From positions 29,320 to 80,566 of the forward strand of contig JAHEAV010000011.1 in assembly GCA_024642565.1 (NCBI GenBank): a stretch of 51,247 nt of DNA, written 5' to 3'. The notes below the pieces were generated by a model, which worked only from the letters and a program-made list of their open reading frames with translations, was not told where the DNA came from and made no database searches. The position numbers were made by a program, and so were the translations under genes. This document shows positions 1 to 7,925 of this stretch, piece by piece. This DNA is from Erythrobacter sp. GTDB lineage: Bacteria; Pseudomonadota; Alphaproteobacteria; Sphingomonadales; Sphingomonadaceae. The first letter of the stretch is position 1. Every line of letters starts with the position of its first letter.

Positions 1-315
1 ATGAAAGCCGTGATCGAAGCCAAGATGGCGCAGCGCCATGCCAAACAGCTTTCCTACACGCCCGAACCCGCAGAAAAGGCGTTGATCGACGCGCTGGATA
101 GAGCAGAGCCACAGGCAGCAGCGGCCCTTGCCGCAGAAGATTTCACCGCTGCTATGGCGGCACTGGCCAGTTTGCGCGCGCCGATTGATGCCTTTTTCGA
201 GAAAGTTACCGTAAATGCGGAGGAAGAAAATAGACGCAGCGCGAGGCTGGACCTGCTTGCACGGTTTCGTGCCGCAGTGCACAACGTCGCCGACTTCTCG
301 AAAATCGAGGGGTAG
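1..315 (+). CDS. glyS: Glycine--tRNA ligase beta subunit, C-terminal end (partial)
   Basis: This is the last 104 residues of the beta subunit of the two-subunit (alpha2beta2) glycyl-tRNA synthetase, which charges tRNA-Gly in the cytoplasm. The piece is the helical DALR-like anticodon-binding tail. The stretch AAMAALASLRAPIDAFFEKVTVNAEE, followed by RLDLLARFRAAVHNVADFSKIEG, is the characteristic end of GlyS. The gene runs off the left edge of the window, so the methionine at position 1 is internal. The alpha subunit gene is expected upstream, outside the window. The stop codon is TAG at 313-315. Identification is good; everything about the N-terminal part is unseen. Confidence 0.9.
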   Translation: MKAVIEAKMAQRHAKQLSYTPEPAEKALIDALDRAEPQAAAALAAEDFTAAMAALASLRAPIDAFFEKVTVNAEEENRRSARLDLLARFRAAVHNVADFSKIEG

Positions 316-325
316 TCTTTCCATG

Positions 326-344
326 CGGCGAAATCTGTTCGCCG
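326..344 (+). terminator. Hairpin after glyS
   Basis: A perfect 7-bp inverted repeat, CGGCGAA (326-332) and TTCGCCG (338-344), encloses a 5-base loop 10 bases after the glyS stop. A short T-rich stretch (ATTTTAAT) follows only about 13 bases later, so this is a weak or imperfect Rho-independent terminator. It could also be just a structured 3' end. Confidence 0.35.
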
Positions 345-390
345 TCCGGTTTCCGGTATTTTAATACATGAATTCCGTATGTTAAATGGG

Positions 391-425
391 CGGACACAAT
401 TTGTTGGATGTGTCACTTGTGTCCG
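391..425 (+). promoter_or_regulatory. Inverted repeat upstream of ppdK
   Basis: CGGACACAA (391-399) is mirrored perfectly by TTGTGTCCG (417-425), a 9-bp dyad with a 17-base spacer, ending 32 bases before the ppdK ATG. The spacer holds a further TGTGTC (409-414) that could pair with GACACA instead, so two exclusive foldings exist. A TATATT hexamer lies at 434-439 with no good -35 partner. It could be an operator for a dimeric regulator or an mRNA leader structure; the sequence alone does not say which. Confidence 0.4.
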
Positions 426-457
426 GCTTGGCGTATATTTGATTGAGGTTTGATTGC

Positions 458-3118
458 ATGAAGACGGTCTACACTTTCGGCGGTGCATCCGCCTCCGGCG
501 ATCCCCGCGCCAAGGACAAGACCGTTACCGGCGGCAAGGGTGCCAATCTGGCCGAAATGGCCGAAATCGGTTTGCCAGTGCCACCGGGCTTCACCATCAC
601 CACCGAAGAATGCGTAAAATATCTTGCGGGCGGGGCGGATTTTTCCGCCGAATTGCGCGGCGAAGTGGCCAAGGCACTCAAACATATCGAAGAAACCGTC
701 GGCAAGTCTTTCGGAAGCAACGATGATCCGCTCCTCGTCTCGGTCCGGTCCGGCGCCCGCGTCTCCATGCCCGGCATGATGGACACTGTGCTGAATCTGG
801 GTTTGAATGATGCAACCGTGGCCGGTCTGGCCGCAACATCGGGCGATGAACGCTTTGCCTGGGATTCCTATCGCCGGTTCATCCAGATGTATTCCGATGT
901 GGTGCTGGGCGTCGATCATGGATTGTTCGAAGAAGCGCTGGAAATAGCCAAGGAAGACAAGGGCTATTACGCCGATACGGAAATGGAAGCCGACGAATGG
1001 CAGACACTGGTTTCTGAATATAAGTCCATCGTTGAACAGGAACTGGGGCGGTCCTTTCCGCAGGATGTGCACGAACAATTATGGGGCGCGATTGCCGCTG
1101 TATTCGACAGTTGGGATGCAGACCGTGCCAAGGTTTATCGCCGCCTGAACGGCATCTCCTCCGATTGGGGAACGGCAGTCAACATTCAGGCCATGGTGTT
1201 CGGCAATATGGGCGAAACCAGCGCCACTGGCGTGGCATTTACCCGCGATCCGGCAACTGGCGAACACGCCTATTACGGCGAATATCTGATCAACGCGCAG
1301 GGCGAAGATGTGGTCGCGGGGATTCGCACCCCGCAATATCTGACCAAGGCTGCGCGCGAGCGGGCAGGGGCAAAACCGCTCAGCATGGAAGAAGCGATGC
1401 CGAAAGCCTATGCCGAACTGGCCGAGGTATTCGACCTGCTGGAACGGCATTACCGCGATATGCAGGACATTGAATTTACCGTTCAGCAGGGCAAATTGTG
1501 GATGCTGCAAACGCGCAGCGGCAAGCGCACCGCCAAGGCCGCGCTCAAGATGGCCGTGGACATGGTCGGCGAAGGCCTGATCGACGAACGGGAAGCTGTG
1601 CTGCGGATTGATCCGATGGCGCTGGACCAGCTGCTGCACCCGACATTGGACCCCGATGCCCCGCGCATCATCCTTGCCACGGGTCTGCCGGCATCGCCCG
1701 GCGCGGCAAGCGGCAAGATCGTGCTCGACGCCGATACGGCCGAACAATTTGCTGCACGGGGGGAGAAAGTGATCCTCGTGCGTGTCGAAACCAGCCCGGA
1801 AGATATTCACGGGATGCATGCCGCACAGGGCATTCTGACTGCGCGCGGCGGCATGACCAGCCACGCCGCCGTGGTGGCGCGCGGGATGGGGCGGCCTTGT
1901 GTATCCGGCGCATCGCAGGTTTCGATTGACCTCAAGACCCGCACCTTGCGCATTGGCGCCAAGGATCTGGTCGAAGGCGATCTGATTACACTCGACGGGG
2001 CTAAAGGCCAGATTATGGACGGGCTGGTTCCGACGATAGAGCCCGAACTGGTCGGCGATTTTGGCATCCTGATGGACTGGGCAGACGCGCATCGCCGTAT
2101 GCGGGTGCGGACCAACGCCGAAACACCCGACGATTGCCGTATGGCGCGCCAGTTTGGCGCTGAAGGTATCGGTCTGTGCCGGACAGAGCATATGTTCTTC
2201 GAAGCCGGGCGGATCAGTGCGGTACGGCAAATGATTCTGGCGGAAGACGAAACCGGACGCCGCGCCGCATTGGCCAAATTGCTGCCGGAACAGCGGGACG
2301 ATTTCCGCAAGATTTTCGAAGTCATGGTCGGATTGCCCTGCACGATCCGCCTGCTCGATCCGCCGCTGCATGAATTCCTGCCCACCGCCGAGGCCGACTT
2401 TGCCGAATTGGCCGATGCGACCAAGCTGGGCATTGACCATCTGAAACGCCGTGCGGCGGAATTGCACGAATTCAATCCGATGCTTGGCCATAGAGGGTGC
2501 CGTTTGGGGATCACCTATCCCGAAATCTACGAAATGCAGGCGCGGGCCATTTTCGAAGCAGCCTGCGAAGTGGCCGAAGCATCGGGTGAAGCGCCTGTAC
2601 CGGAACTCATGATTCCCCTGGTGGCGACCCGGCGCGAACTGGCCATTCTGAAGGAACTTATTGACCGGGTGGCCAAGCAGGTCTTTGCGGAAAAGGGCAG
2701 GGTCCTCGAATATCTGGTTGGCACGATGATCGAACTGCCGCGCGCCGCCTTGATGGCCCATGAAATCGCGCATGAAGCAATGTTCTTTTCTTTCGGAACC
2801 AACGATTTGACGCAGACAACTCTGGGCGTTTCACGGGATGATTCGGCACGTTTTCTCGCGCCCTATGTGGAAAAAGGCATTTTCGCCCGCGATCCCTTCG
2901 TCAGTCTCGACATCGAAGGCGTGGGGCAACTTGTGCAAATGGCTGCCGAGCGCGGGCGTGAAACCAGGTCCGATATCAAGCTGGGTATCTGCGGTGAACA
3001 TGGCGGCGATCCGGCCAGTATCGCCTTCTGCGAAGATGTTCGGCTCGATTATGTCAGCGCCTCACCCTACCGCGTGCCGATCGCCAGATTGGCCGCGGCA
3101 CAGGCTTCACTTCGTTAG
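458..3118 (+). CDS. ppdK: Pyruvate, phosphate dikinase
   Basis: PPDK interconverts pyruvate, ATP and phosphate with PEP, AMP and pyrophosphate. In bacteria it serves gluconeogenesis from C3/C4 compounds or a PPi-saving glycolysis. The 886-residue product has the full family length. It starts with the ATP-grasp part (GGKGANLAEMAEIGLPVPPGFTI), followed by the swivelling phosphohistidine domain, where GGMTSHAAVVARGMG places the catalytic histidine at about residue 469. The PEP/pyruvate TIM barrel carries CRTEHMFF, GTNDLTQTTLGVSRDD and GICGEHGGDP. I chose ATG 458; an in-frame TTG at 443 would add five atypical residues. The last four bases overlap the convergent methyltransferase gene. Confidence 0.97.
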   Translation: MKTVYTFGGASASGDPRAKDKTVTGGKGANLAEMAEIGLPVPPGFTITTEECVKYLAGGADFSAELRGEVAKALKHIEETVGKSFGSNDDPLLVSVRSGARVSMPGMMDTVLNLGLNDATVAGLAATSGDERFAWDSYRRFIQMYSDVVLGVDHGLFEEALEIAKEDKGYYADTEMEADEWQTLVSEYKSIVEQELGRSFPQDVHEQLWGAIAAVFDSWDADRAKVYRRLNGISSDWGTAVNIQAMVFGNMGETSATGVAFTRDPATGEHAYYGEYLINAQGEDVVAGIRTPQYLTKAARERAGAKPLSMEEAMPKAYAELAEVFDLLERHYRDMQDIEFTVQQGKLWMLQTRSGKRTAKAALKMAVDMVGEGLIDEREAVLRIDPMALDQLLHPTLDPDAPRIILATGLPASPGAASGKIVLDADTAEQFAARGEKVILVRVETSPEDIHGMHAAQGILTARGGMTSHAAVVARGMGRPCVSGASQVSIDLKTRTLRIGAKDLVEGDLITLDGAKGQIMDGLVPTIEPELVGDFGILMDWADAHRRMRVRTNAETPDDCRMARQFGAEGIGLCRTEHMFFEAGRISAVRQMILAEDETGRRAALAKLLPEQRDDFRKIFEVMVGLPCTIRLLDPPLHEFLPTAEADFAELADATKLGIDHLKRRAAELHEFNPMLGHRGCRLGITYPEIYEMQARAIFEAACEVAEASGEAPVPELMIPLVATRRELAILKELIDRVAKQVFAEKGRVLEYLVGTMIELPRAALMAHEIAHEAMFFSFGTNDLTQTTLGVSRDDSARFLAPYVEKGIFARDPFVSLDIEGVGQLVQMAAERGRETRSDIKLGICGEHGGDPASIAFCEDVRLDYVSASPYRVPIARLAAAQASLR

Positions 3119-3864
3119 TTTTTCCAACCGGTTAGGGTGATGATCTCGAAATGTTCGGTAACCCGGCCATCGCGGTCAGCTTCGGCCATAAAGGTGCGGC
3201 GCGCCACCTCAAGAGCCTTGCGGGAAAGCGGCGGGGGGCGGGAAGTAAGCACATTAGTCAAAGCCTGGGCGCGCAGGTCCGCAATCAGTTGGTCAAAGGA
3301 GCCATAACGCACCTGAAGCCGCCGCGAATCGACCACTTGCCGGGCAAAACCGCATCGCTGCATCAGCGCCGCTCCTGACCGCCTGTCGACCATCGGATGC
3401 AGCCGAGCAGCAGGCCGGTCACCATCGGCCGCCAACATCGCCTTGCGGAGCGCCGGCAGGCAGCCAAGGCCGGGAAAGCTGGCGATCAGCACGCCTCCGG
3501 GCGCCAGGGCATTGCGCAGGTGGATCAGCGCACCGGGCAAATCGTTGACGGTATCGAGCGAGCCAAGGCTGGCGATGAAATCGAAGGGTTCAAACGGTAA
3601 CGGACCTTCCTCGTCAAAATCGGCAGGGTCGGCGGTGATAATTTGGCCAGAAAGATTGGCCGACAAAGTGTTGCCGGTATCACCGATGATCAGGCTCCTG
3701 ACGGGTTCACTGCGCATGAATGCCAAACGCTCGACAACATCATCGACCATGTCGTCGAGCATAAAACGCGCAGCGTCTGGCTTGACCGCAAGACAGCAGG
3801 CACGGTGGCGCACTGCGCGACGGCGGGCCAGATCGAATATGCGGGGCGGGGCACCAGAGTCCAT
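3115..3864 (-). CDS. Class I SAM-dependent methyltransferase-like protein (NDUFAF5/BioC-like)
   Basis: The product has 249 residues. It begins PPRIFDLARRRAVRHRA, the start typical of the BioC/NDUFAF5-like branch of class I methyltransferases. FDFIASLGSLDTVNDLPGALIHLRNALAPGGVLIASFPG is the beta4-alphaD-beta5 segment of the SAM fold. The usual glycine-rich motif I is weak (LIIGDTGNTLS), so SAM binding is not certain. In mitochondria the relative NDUFAF5 modifies a complex I subunit; a similar role here is only an analogy. It is convergent with ppdK (4-base overlap) and divergent from comF, with the two ATG codons sharing two bases. An AGGG lies just upstream of this start. The frame stays open upstream to 3933, so a longer N-terminus is possible. 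Confidence 0.72.
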   Translation of the reverse strand: MDSGAPPRIFDLARRRAVRHRACCLAVKPDAARFMLDDMVDDVVERLAFMRSEPVRSLIIGDTGNTLSANLSGQIITADPADFDEEGPLPFEPFDFIASLGSLDTVNDLPGALIHLRNALAPGGVLIASFPGLGCLPALRKAMLAADGDRPAARLHPMVDRRSGAALMQRCGFARQVVDSRRLQVRYGSFDQLIADLRAQALTNVLTSRPPPLSRKALEVARRTFMAEADRDGRVTEHFEIITLTGWKN

Positions 3865-4714
3865 GCCGCCCTGTGCCGCGCTTGCCAGTCGGGCGCAAGC
3901 GGGGCAACAGCAGGCTGTGTCGCTTGCTTCCACTCTGTCCGATGGCCTCTCGCCCTTGATCGACCTGATTTATCCGCCGCGCTGTCCGCTGTGCGGAGGC
4001 GGGATAGCAGAGCAGAGGGGGCTATGCGCCCCGTGCTGGGGGCAGTTGCAGATTCCGGGTGAACCGGCCTGCCTGACCTGCCAACGCCCATTTGGCGGGT
4101 CCGCTGTTGACCAAGGCGCCGTCTGCGCGCCCTGCCTTGCGGCACCACCTCAACACGATGGGATTGCTGCCGGAACGCTCTACAACCCAGCTTCCCGCCA
4201 ATTGATTCTGGCTTTCAAACACGGGCGACGGATTGCTCTTGCTCCGATGTTAGCACGGCTGATGGTTGCCCGACTGCCAGAACTTGAAGGTGATTGGTTG
4301 GTAGTTCCCGTGCCGCTCCATCGCTGGCGACTGTGGCAGCGAGGTTTTAACCAGGCAGCCTTGCTGGCGCGGGAAATTGCACGATTGACCTCCCAGAAAA
4401 TGGTTCCGGATATACTTGTACGACAGAAGTCGACTCCTTCGCTCGGCGGACTAGGCAAGGCCAGCCGAAAAAAGGCGCTCTCTGGTGCAATTTCCATCAA
4501 TGAAGCAAAGGCGAATCGGATCCAAGGTGCACGGGTTATATTGGTGGACGATGTCCTGACAAGCGGCGCAACTAGTGATGCCTGCGTCAAAATTCTGAAG
4601 CAGATGGGGGCTACGCATGTAGTGGTATCGTGCTTTGCGAGAGTGCTGGAGGAGGCGATTGTTCCGCCCCCGAAAAGAGTAACGCCCGAGGCCGAAACCT
4701 CGGGCGCCACGTGA
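3863..4714 (+). CDS. comF: ComF family phosphoribosyltransferase-like protein
   Basis: ComF proteins join an N-terminal zinc-binding region to a type I phosphoribosyltransferase fold. In naturally competent bacteria they act in the cytosolic handling of incoming single-stranded DNA; elsewhere the role is unsettled. The four-cysteine pattern CPLCGGG...CAPCW and a second CLTC...CAPC pair lie in the N-terminal third. VPVPLHRWRLWQRGFNQAALLAREIA is the family hallmark, and VILVDDVLTSGAT is the PRPP-binding loop. The ATG at 3863 gives 283 residues; GTG 3917 is an alternative just ahead of SLASTLSDGLSPLIDLIYPPRC. The extreme C-terminus (TPEAETSGAT) is encoded by a perfect hairpin. Confidence 0.85.
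   Translation: MPPCAALASRAQAGQQQAVSLASTLSDGLSPLIDLIYPPRCPLCGGGIAEQRGLCAPCWGQLQIPGEPACLTCQRPFGGSAVDQGAVCAPCLAAPPQHDGIAAGTLYNPASRQLILAFKHGRRIALAPMLARLMVARLPELEGDWLVVPVPLHRWRLWQRGFNQAALLAREIARLTSQKMVPDILVRQKSTPSLGGLGKASRKKALSGAISINEAKANRIQGARVILVDDVLTSGATSDACVKILKQMGATHVVVSCFARVLEEAIVPPPKRVTPEAETSGAT
4683..4706 (+). terminator. GC-rich hairpin overlapping the end of comF
   Basis: CGCCCGAGG (4683-4691) and CCTCGGGCG (4698-4706) form a perfect 9-bp stem with a 6-base loop, entirely inside the last codons of comF. No T-run follows, so this is terminator-like rather than a textbook intrinsic terminator. The comF tail it encodes has no recognisable domain, so the DNA here may be selected for structure. 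Confidence 0.4.
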
Positions 4715-5027
4715 CGAATAATGCTGGATCCGCCTTTCGGTTCGGCGTCCATCCCCCCAGAAGGCCGCCCGGATCCAATCCCTCTTCGTTTGGAGGCGCC
4801 AACGCAAATAGCGGGCAGCTTCTCCTTATTCCCTGAACCTGGCACTCTTACGGTACCGGAGTTCGGTTTGCAGCGGTTTCCTGCTGCATTGCGTTCTTTC
4901 CACCAGAGAGTGTTTCCGCATAGCGCAATGTGCGGTATCGATAGATTTTGAAGTAATGCTGTTGTTATCCTGCAACATCTTTGTAGCTGACGGCATGACG
5001 TCTGATTTGTGCAGTAGAGGACTAAAT
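4715..5027. other. 313-base gap between comF and hisI
   Basis: I see no convincing gene, tRNA or known small RNA here. It contains a short dyad TGCAGC (4869-4874) / GCTGCA (4883-4888) and paired GGATCC sites. The only sizeable open frame (4721-4951) has no recognisable domain. The hisI promoter is presumably near the right end, but no strong -35/-10 pair stands out. Confidence 0.5.
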
Positions 5028-5411
5028 GTGAGCAGTAATAGCGTTGATAAACTGGATCGTGAAACTGGAACGAGGTTCATGCCCAAGTTTGGTGGCGATG
5101 GTTTGCTGACGGCAGTCGTGGTTGATTCAAGGACACGCCAAGTCCGGATGGTGGCCTTCATGGACCAGGAGGCGCTAGACAAATCCATCGAAACCGGGCT
5201 CGCGCATTTCCATTCCCGTTCTCGCTCCAAACTTTGGCTGAAAGGCGAAAGTTCGGGCAACTTACTGCGAATTCAGGAAATCCTCGTGGACTGCGATCAG
5301 GATGCTTTGATATTAACGTGCGATGCTGCCGGTCCGACTTGCCATACAGGAACCGAGAGTTGTTTTTTTCGCAGGTTGAAGAACGGATCCCTCGAACCAG
5401 TCGGCGCTTGA
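5028..5411 (+). CDS. hisI: Phosphoribosyl-AMP cyclohydrolase
   Basis: HisI hydrolyses the adenine ring of 1-(5-phosphoribosyl)-AMP, the third step of histidine biosynthesis, using zinc and magnesium. The 127-residue product has the usual single-domain length, with no HisE fusion. Recognisable are MVAFMDQEALDKSIETGLAHFHSRSRSKLWLKGESSGN, the metal-binding VDCDQDA and the zinc motif CHTGTESCFF. I start it at GTG 5028 because AGAGGA (5016-5021) sits six bases upstream and homologues begin about there. The frame is open further upstream to 4956. It stands alone here, away from any other his gene. Its stop codon (TGA 5409-5411) touches the palindrome in front of the MerR gene. Confidence 0.92.
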   Translation: MSSNSVDKLDRETGTRFMPKFGGDGLLTAVVVDSRTRQVRMVAFMDQEALDKSIETGLAHFHSRSRSKLWLKGESSGNLLRIQEILVDCDQDALILTCDAAGPTCHTGTESCFFRRLKNGSLEPVGA

Positions 5412-5426
5412 CCTTTACGTAAAGGT
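5411..5426. promoter_or_regulatory. Perfect palindrome, probable MerR-type operator
   Basis: ACCTTTACGTAAAGGT is a perfect 16-base palindrome 18 bases ahead of the MerR gene start. It overlaps a TTGACC (5408-5413) that can serve as a -35 element, with TAGATC (5431-5436) 17 bases downstream as a weak -10. MerR proteins bind such dyads in the spacer of their target promoters, and the TTTACGTAAA core resembles sites I recall for LiuR-type MerR regulators of acyl-CoA catabolism. Autoregulation is the natural inference. Confidence 0.65.
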
Positions 5427-5443
5427 TATGTAGATCGTTCGGC

Positions 5444-5926
5444 ATGTCAACAGCATCACAAAAGTCCCAATCTCCTTCCGGCACAGGATCGGTTCTTCCA
5501 TCAAGGCATGCTGGCGCTCATCTGGATCGTCCGGACAGTCTGTTGCGAGAACAGTTCAGCATATCCGACCTCACGACTGAATTTGACTGCACGGCACGAG
5601 CACTCCGATTCTACGAGGATGAAGGGCTCGTTGCCCCAAGGCGGGTAGGTCTGACGCGGGTTTATTCCAAGCGTGACCGCGCACGCCTCGCTTGGATCAT
5701 GCGGGCCAAGAACGTCGGCTTCAGCCTCACCGAAATTCGCGAGATGATTGATCTCTACGACCTTGATGACGGGCGCGTGGAACAGCGCCGTGTGACCATC
5801 GATCGCTGCCGCAGGCATGTCGCGAAACTCAAGCTTCAGCGCGACGATATCGATTCATCGATCAGCGAACTCACCGATTTTATCAAACAAATCGAACAGC
5901 TTGATATCGATACTTCAAAGGACTGA
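5444..5926 (+). CDS. MerR family transcriptional regulator (LiuR-like)
   Basis: This 160-residue regulator has an unstructured N-terminal stretch of about 37 residues. The MerR winged helix follows (FSISDLTTEFDCTARALRFYEDEGLVAPRRVGLTRVYSKRDRARLAWI), then the continuation GFSLTEIREMIDLYD and a long dimerisation helix to the C-terminus. It has none of the cysteines expected of a metal sensor. With its position directly before an acyl-CoA dehydrogenase, this fits the group that controls branched-chain amino acid or fatty acyl-CoA breakdown; the actual ligand is not visible. Start ATG 5444 lies 32 bases after hisI. The palindrome at 5411-5426 is its likely operator. Confidence 0.85.
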   Translation: MSTASQKSQSPSGTGSVLPSRHAGAHLDRPDSLLREQFSISDLTTEFDCTARALRFYEDEGLVAPRRVGLTRVYSKRDRARLAWIMRAKNVGFSLTEIREMIDLYDLDDGRVEQRRVTIDRCRRHVAKLKLQRDDIDSSISELTDFIKQIEQLDIDTSKD

Positions 5927-5934
5927 TTCAGTCC
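5920..5934. promoter_or_regulatory. Small dyad over the MerR stop codon
   Basis: GGACTGA (5920-5926) and TCAGTCC (5928-5934) form a perfect 7-bp inverted repeat around a single base. It includes the regulator's TGA stop and lies 27 bases before the acyl-CoA dehydrogenase start. With a one-base centre it cannot be a tight RNA hairpin, so a protein-binding site, or chance, is likelier. Confidence 0.25.
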
Positions 5935-5960
5935 AAGCAATCAATAGCAAGGAACATCCC

Positions 5961-7766
5961 ATGCCAACCTATACCGCCCCAACGCGTGACACGCGTTTCG
6001 TTGTCAATGAAGTCCTTGACCTTCCAAGCTATGGCAATCTGCCGGGCTTCGAAAGCGCAACCCCGGATATGATTGACACAGTCATCAATGAAGCGGGAAA
6101 ATTCTGCTCCGAAGTTCTCGCACCCCTCAATCAGGTCGGCGACAAGGAGGGCTGCACCCGCCATGCCGATGGCAGCGTGACCACGCCGACAGGATTCAAA
6201 CAGGCTTTCGATCAATATCGCGCAGCCGGGTGGGGCACGATCGCCCAGCCAGAGGCCTTTGGCGGACAGGGAATGCCGCATGTCCTCGGCTTTGTTATCG
6301 AGGAATTTGTCGCCACGTCTAACCAGGCGTTCGGGATGTATCCGGGGCTCACCAACGGTGCTGTTTCAGCGATCATTGCGAAGGGTTCGTCAGAGCAGCA
6401 GGCCACATATCTCCATAAAATGATCGCGAATGAGTGGCTCGGCACAATGAATTTGACCGAACCCCAGTGCGGCACCGATCTGGGTATGATCCGTACCAAA
6501 GCCGAACCGCAAGCCGATGGTTCTTATGCCGTAACCGGCACAAAGATATTCATCTCGGCCGGCGAACATGATCTAACCGAAAACATCATCCATCTCGTTC
6601 TTGCCAAGACGCCGGGTGCGCCTGACAGCACCAAGGGTATCTCCCTTTTCATCGTGCCCAAATTTCTGGTGAATGCCGACGGTTCCCTGGGGGACCGCAA
6701 CGCAGTGCAATGCGGTTCAATTGAAGAAAAGATGGGAATTCACGGAAATTCGACCTGCGTAATGAACTACGATGGCGCAAAAGGCTGGATGGTCGGCGAG
6801 GAGAATAAGGGCCTCGCCGCCATGTTCATCATGATGAATGCCGCGCGCCTTGGTGTGGGAATTCAGGGCCTTGCCCAAGCCGAAGTCGCGTACCAAAACG
6901 CGGTTACTTATGCGCTGGATCGTAGACAGGGTCGGGCATTGACCGGCCCGGCCGAGCCGCAAGCACAAGCAGATCCTATTTTCGTACACCCCGATGTACG
7001 CCGGATGCTGATGGATGCCAAAGCGTTCACCGAAGGTATGCGAGCGTTGGCTCTGTGGGGGGCGCTGCAGGTCGACCTTACGCACAAGGCCGACACGGAA
7101 GAAGCGCGTCAGGAGGCGGATTTGATGATCAGCTTGCTTACGCCGGTTATCAAAGGTTACGGCACTGACAAGGGCTACGAAGTTGCAACCAATATGCAGC
7201 AGGTGTTTGGCGGTCATGGGTACATTGCCGAATGGGGCATGGAACAATTCGTGCGGGACGCCCGGATCGCAATGATTTACGAAGGCACCAACGGTGTGCA
7301 GGCGATGGACCTTTGCGGCCGCAAGCTGGCTCAGAATGGCGGAGCTGGGATTCAGGCCTTCTTCAAGACTGCAGATGAAGACATTGCCGCTGCCAAGGAT
7401 GATGCCGCGCTAGCTCAGATTGCCGAAAAACTGGAAAAGGCCGTTGGCGAACAGAAGGCGGCGACTATGTGGTTCATGCAGAACGCCATGGCAAACCCAA
7501 ATAATCTGGGTGCCGGTGCACATCATTACATGCATATGATGGGGATCGTCGCCATTGGCCTGATGTGGTTGCGAATGGCAAAGGTCGCGCAGGCAAAGCT
7601 GGCTGAAGGAACTGATGACATCGCATTCTACGAAGCCAAGGTCACCACGGCCCGCTATTATGCTGACCGTTTCCTCCCCGATGTGGGCGCGCTTCGCCGC
7701 AAATTGGAAGCTGGTGCGGAATCCATGATGGCTCTCCAGGCGGACGATTTTGCCACTGCGGCATAA
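5961..7766 (+). CDS. Acyl-CoA dehydrogenase, DmdC-like long form
   Basis: This flavoenzyme oxidises an acyl-CoA to the 2-enoyl-CoA in the cytoplasm, passing electrons to an electron-transfer flavoprotein. The 601 residues match the long acyl-CoA dehydrogenase class with an extra C-terminal domain (the 3-methylmercaptopropionyl-CoA dehydrogenase/DmdC group). MNLTEPQCGTDLG and GTKIFISAGEHD form the flavin and substrate region, VFGGHGYIAEWGMEQFVRDARIAMIYEGTNGVQ the C-terminal helical domain, and the glutamate of YEGTN (about residue 441) is the catalytic base. Homology does not fix the substrate: DMSP-derived, fatty and branched acyl-CoAs are all possible. It sits 34 bases after the MerR gene, which probably regulates it. 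No thiolase or hydratase gene follows. Confidence 0.88.
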   Translation: MPTYTAPTRDTRFVVNEVLDLPSYGNLPGFESATPDMIDTVINEAGKFCSEVLAPLNQVGDKEGCTRHADGSVTTPTGFKQAFDQYRAAGWGTIAQPEAFGGQGMPHVLGFVIEEFVATSNQAFGMYPGLTNGAVSAIIAKGSSEQQATYLHKMIANEWLGTMNLTEPQCGTDLGMIRTKAEPQADGSYAVTGTKIFISAGEHDLTENIIHLVLAKTPGAPDSTKGISLFIVPKFLVNADGSLGDRNAVQCGSIEEKMGIHGNSTCVMNYDGAKGWMVGEENKGLAAMFIMMNAARLGVGIQGLAQAEVAYQNAVTYALDRRQGRALTGPAEPQAQADPIFVHPDVRRMLMDAKAFTEGMRALALWGALQVDLTHKADTEEARQEADLMISLLTPVIKGYGTDKGYEVATNMQQVFGGHGYIAEWGMEQFVRDARIAMIYEGTNGVQAMDLCGRKLAQNGGAGIQAFFKTADEDIAAAKDDAALAQIAEKLEKAVGEQKAATMWFMQNAMANPNNLGAGAHHYMHMMGIVAIGLMWLRMAKVAQAKLAEGTDDIAFYEAKVTTARYYADRFLPDVGALRRKLEAGAESMMALQADDFATAA

Positions 7767-7899
7767 ATCTTATCCAATGCTACCAAGTCGTGAGTTTTAA
7801 ACGAACGAAATAAAGTGGAGTGCCGGTTACGAATCGGCATTACTTGGAAAATCGCAATCTGACACGCTATTGTGCTTTGTAGTATTTCATGAGAACTTA

Positions 7900-7920
7900 C
7901 CCGAATTGATAATCGGGGGG
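7900..7920 (+). promoter_or_regulatory. G-rich ribosome binding site with adjoining hairpin
   Basis: CCCGA (7900-7904) can pair with TCGGG (7913-7917), so part of the unusually G-rich ribosome binding region GGGGGG (7915-7920), five bases before the ridA ATG, would be in a stem. The stem is only 5 bp with an 8-base loop, so any effect on translation is speculative. Confidence 0.25.
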
Positions 7921-7925
7921 TTTTC

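Noticed and set aside
1079-2773. A 564-codon open frame antisense to ppdK.
   Set aside because: It mirrors the codon pattern of a clearly real gene in a GC-rich genome, and its translation shows no domain.
4721-4951. A 76-codon open frame in the comF-hisI gap.
   Set aside because: No ribosome site, proline- and phenylalanine-rich translation, no recognisable family.
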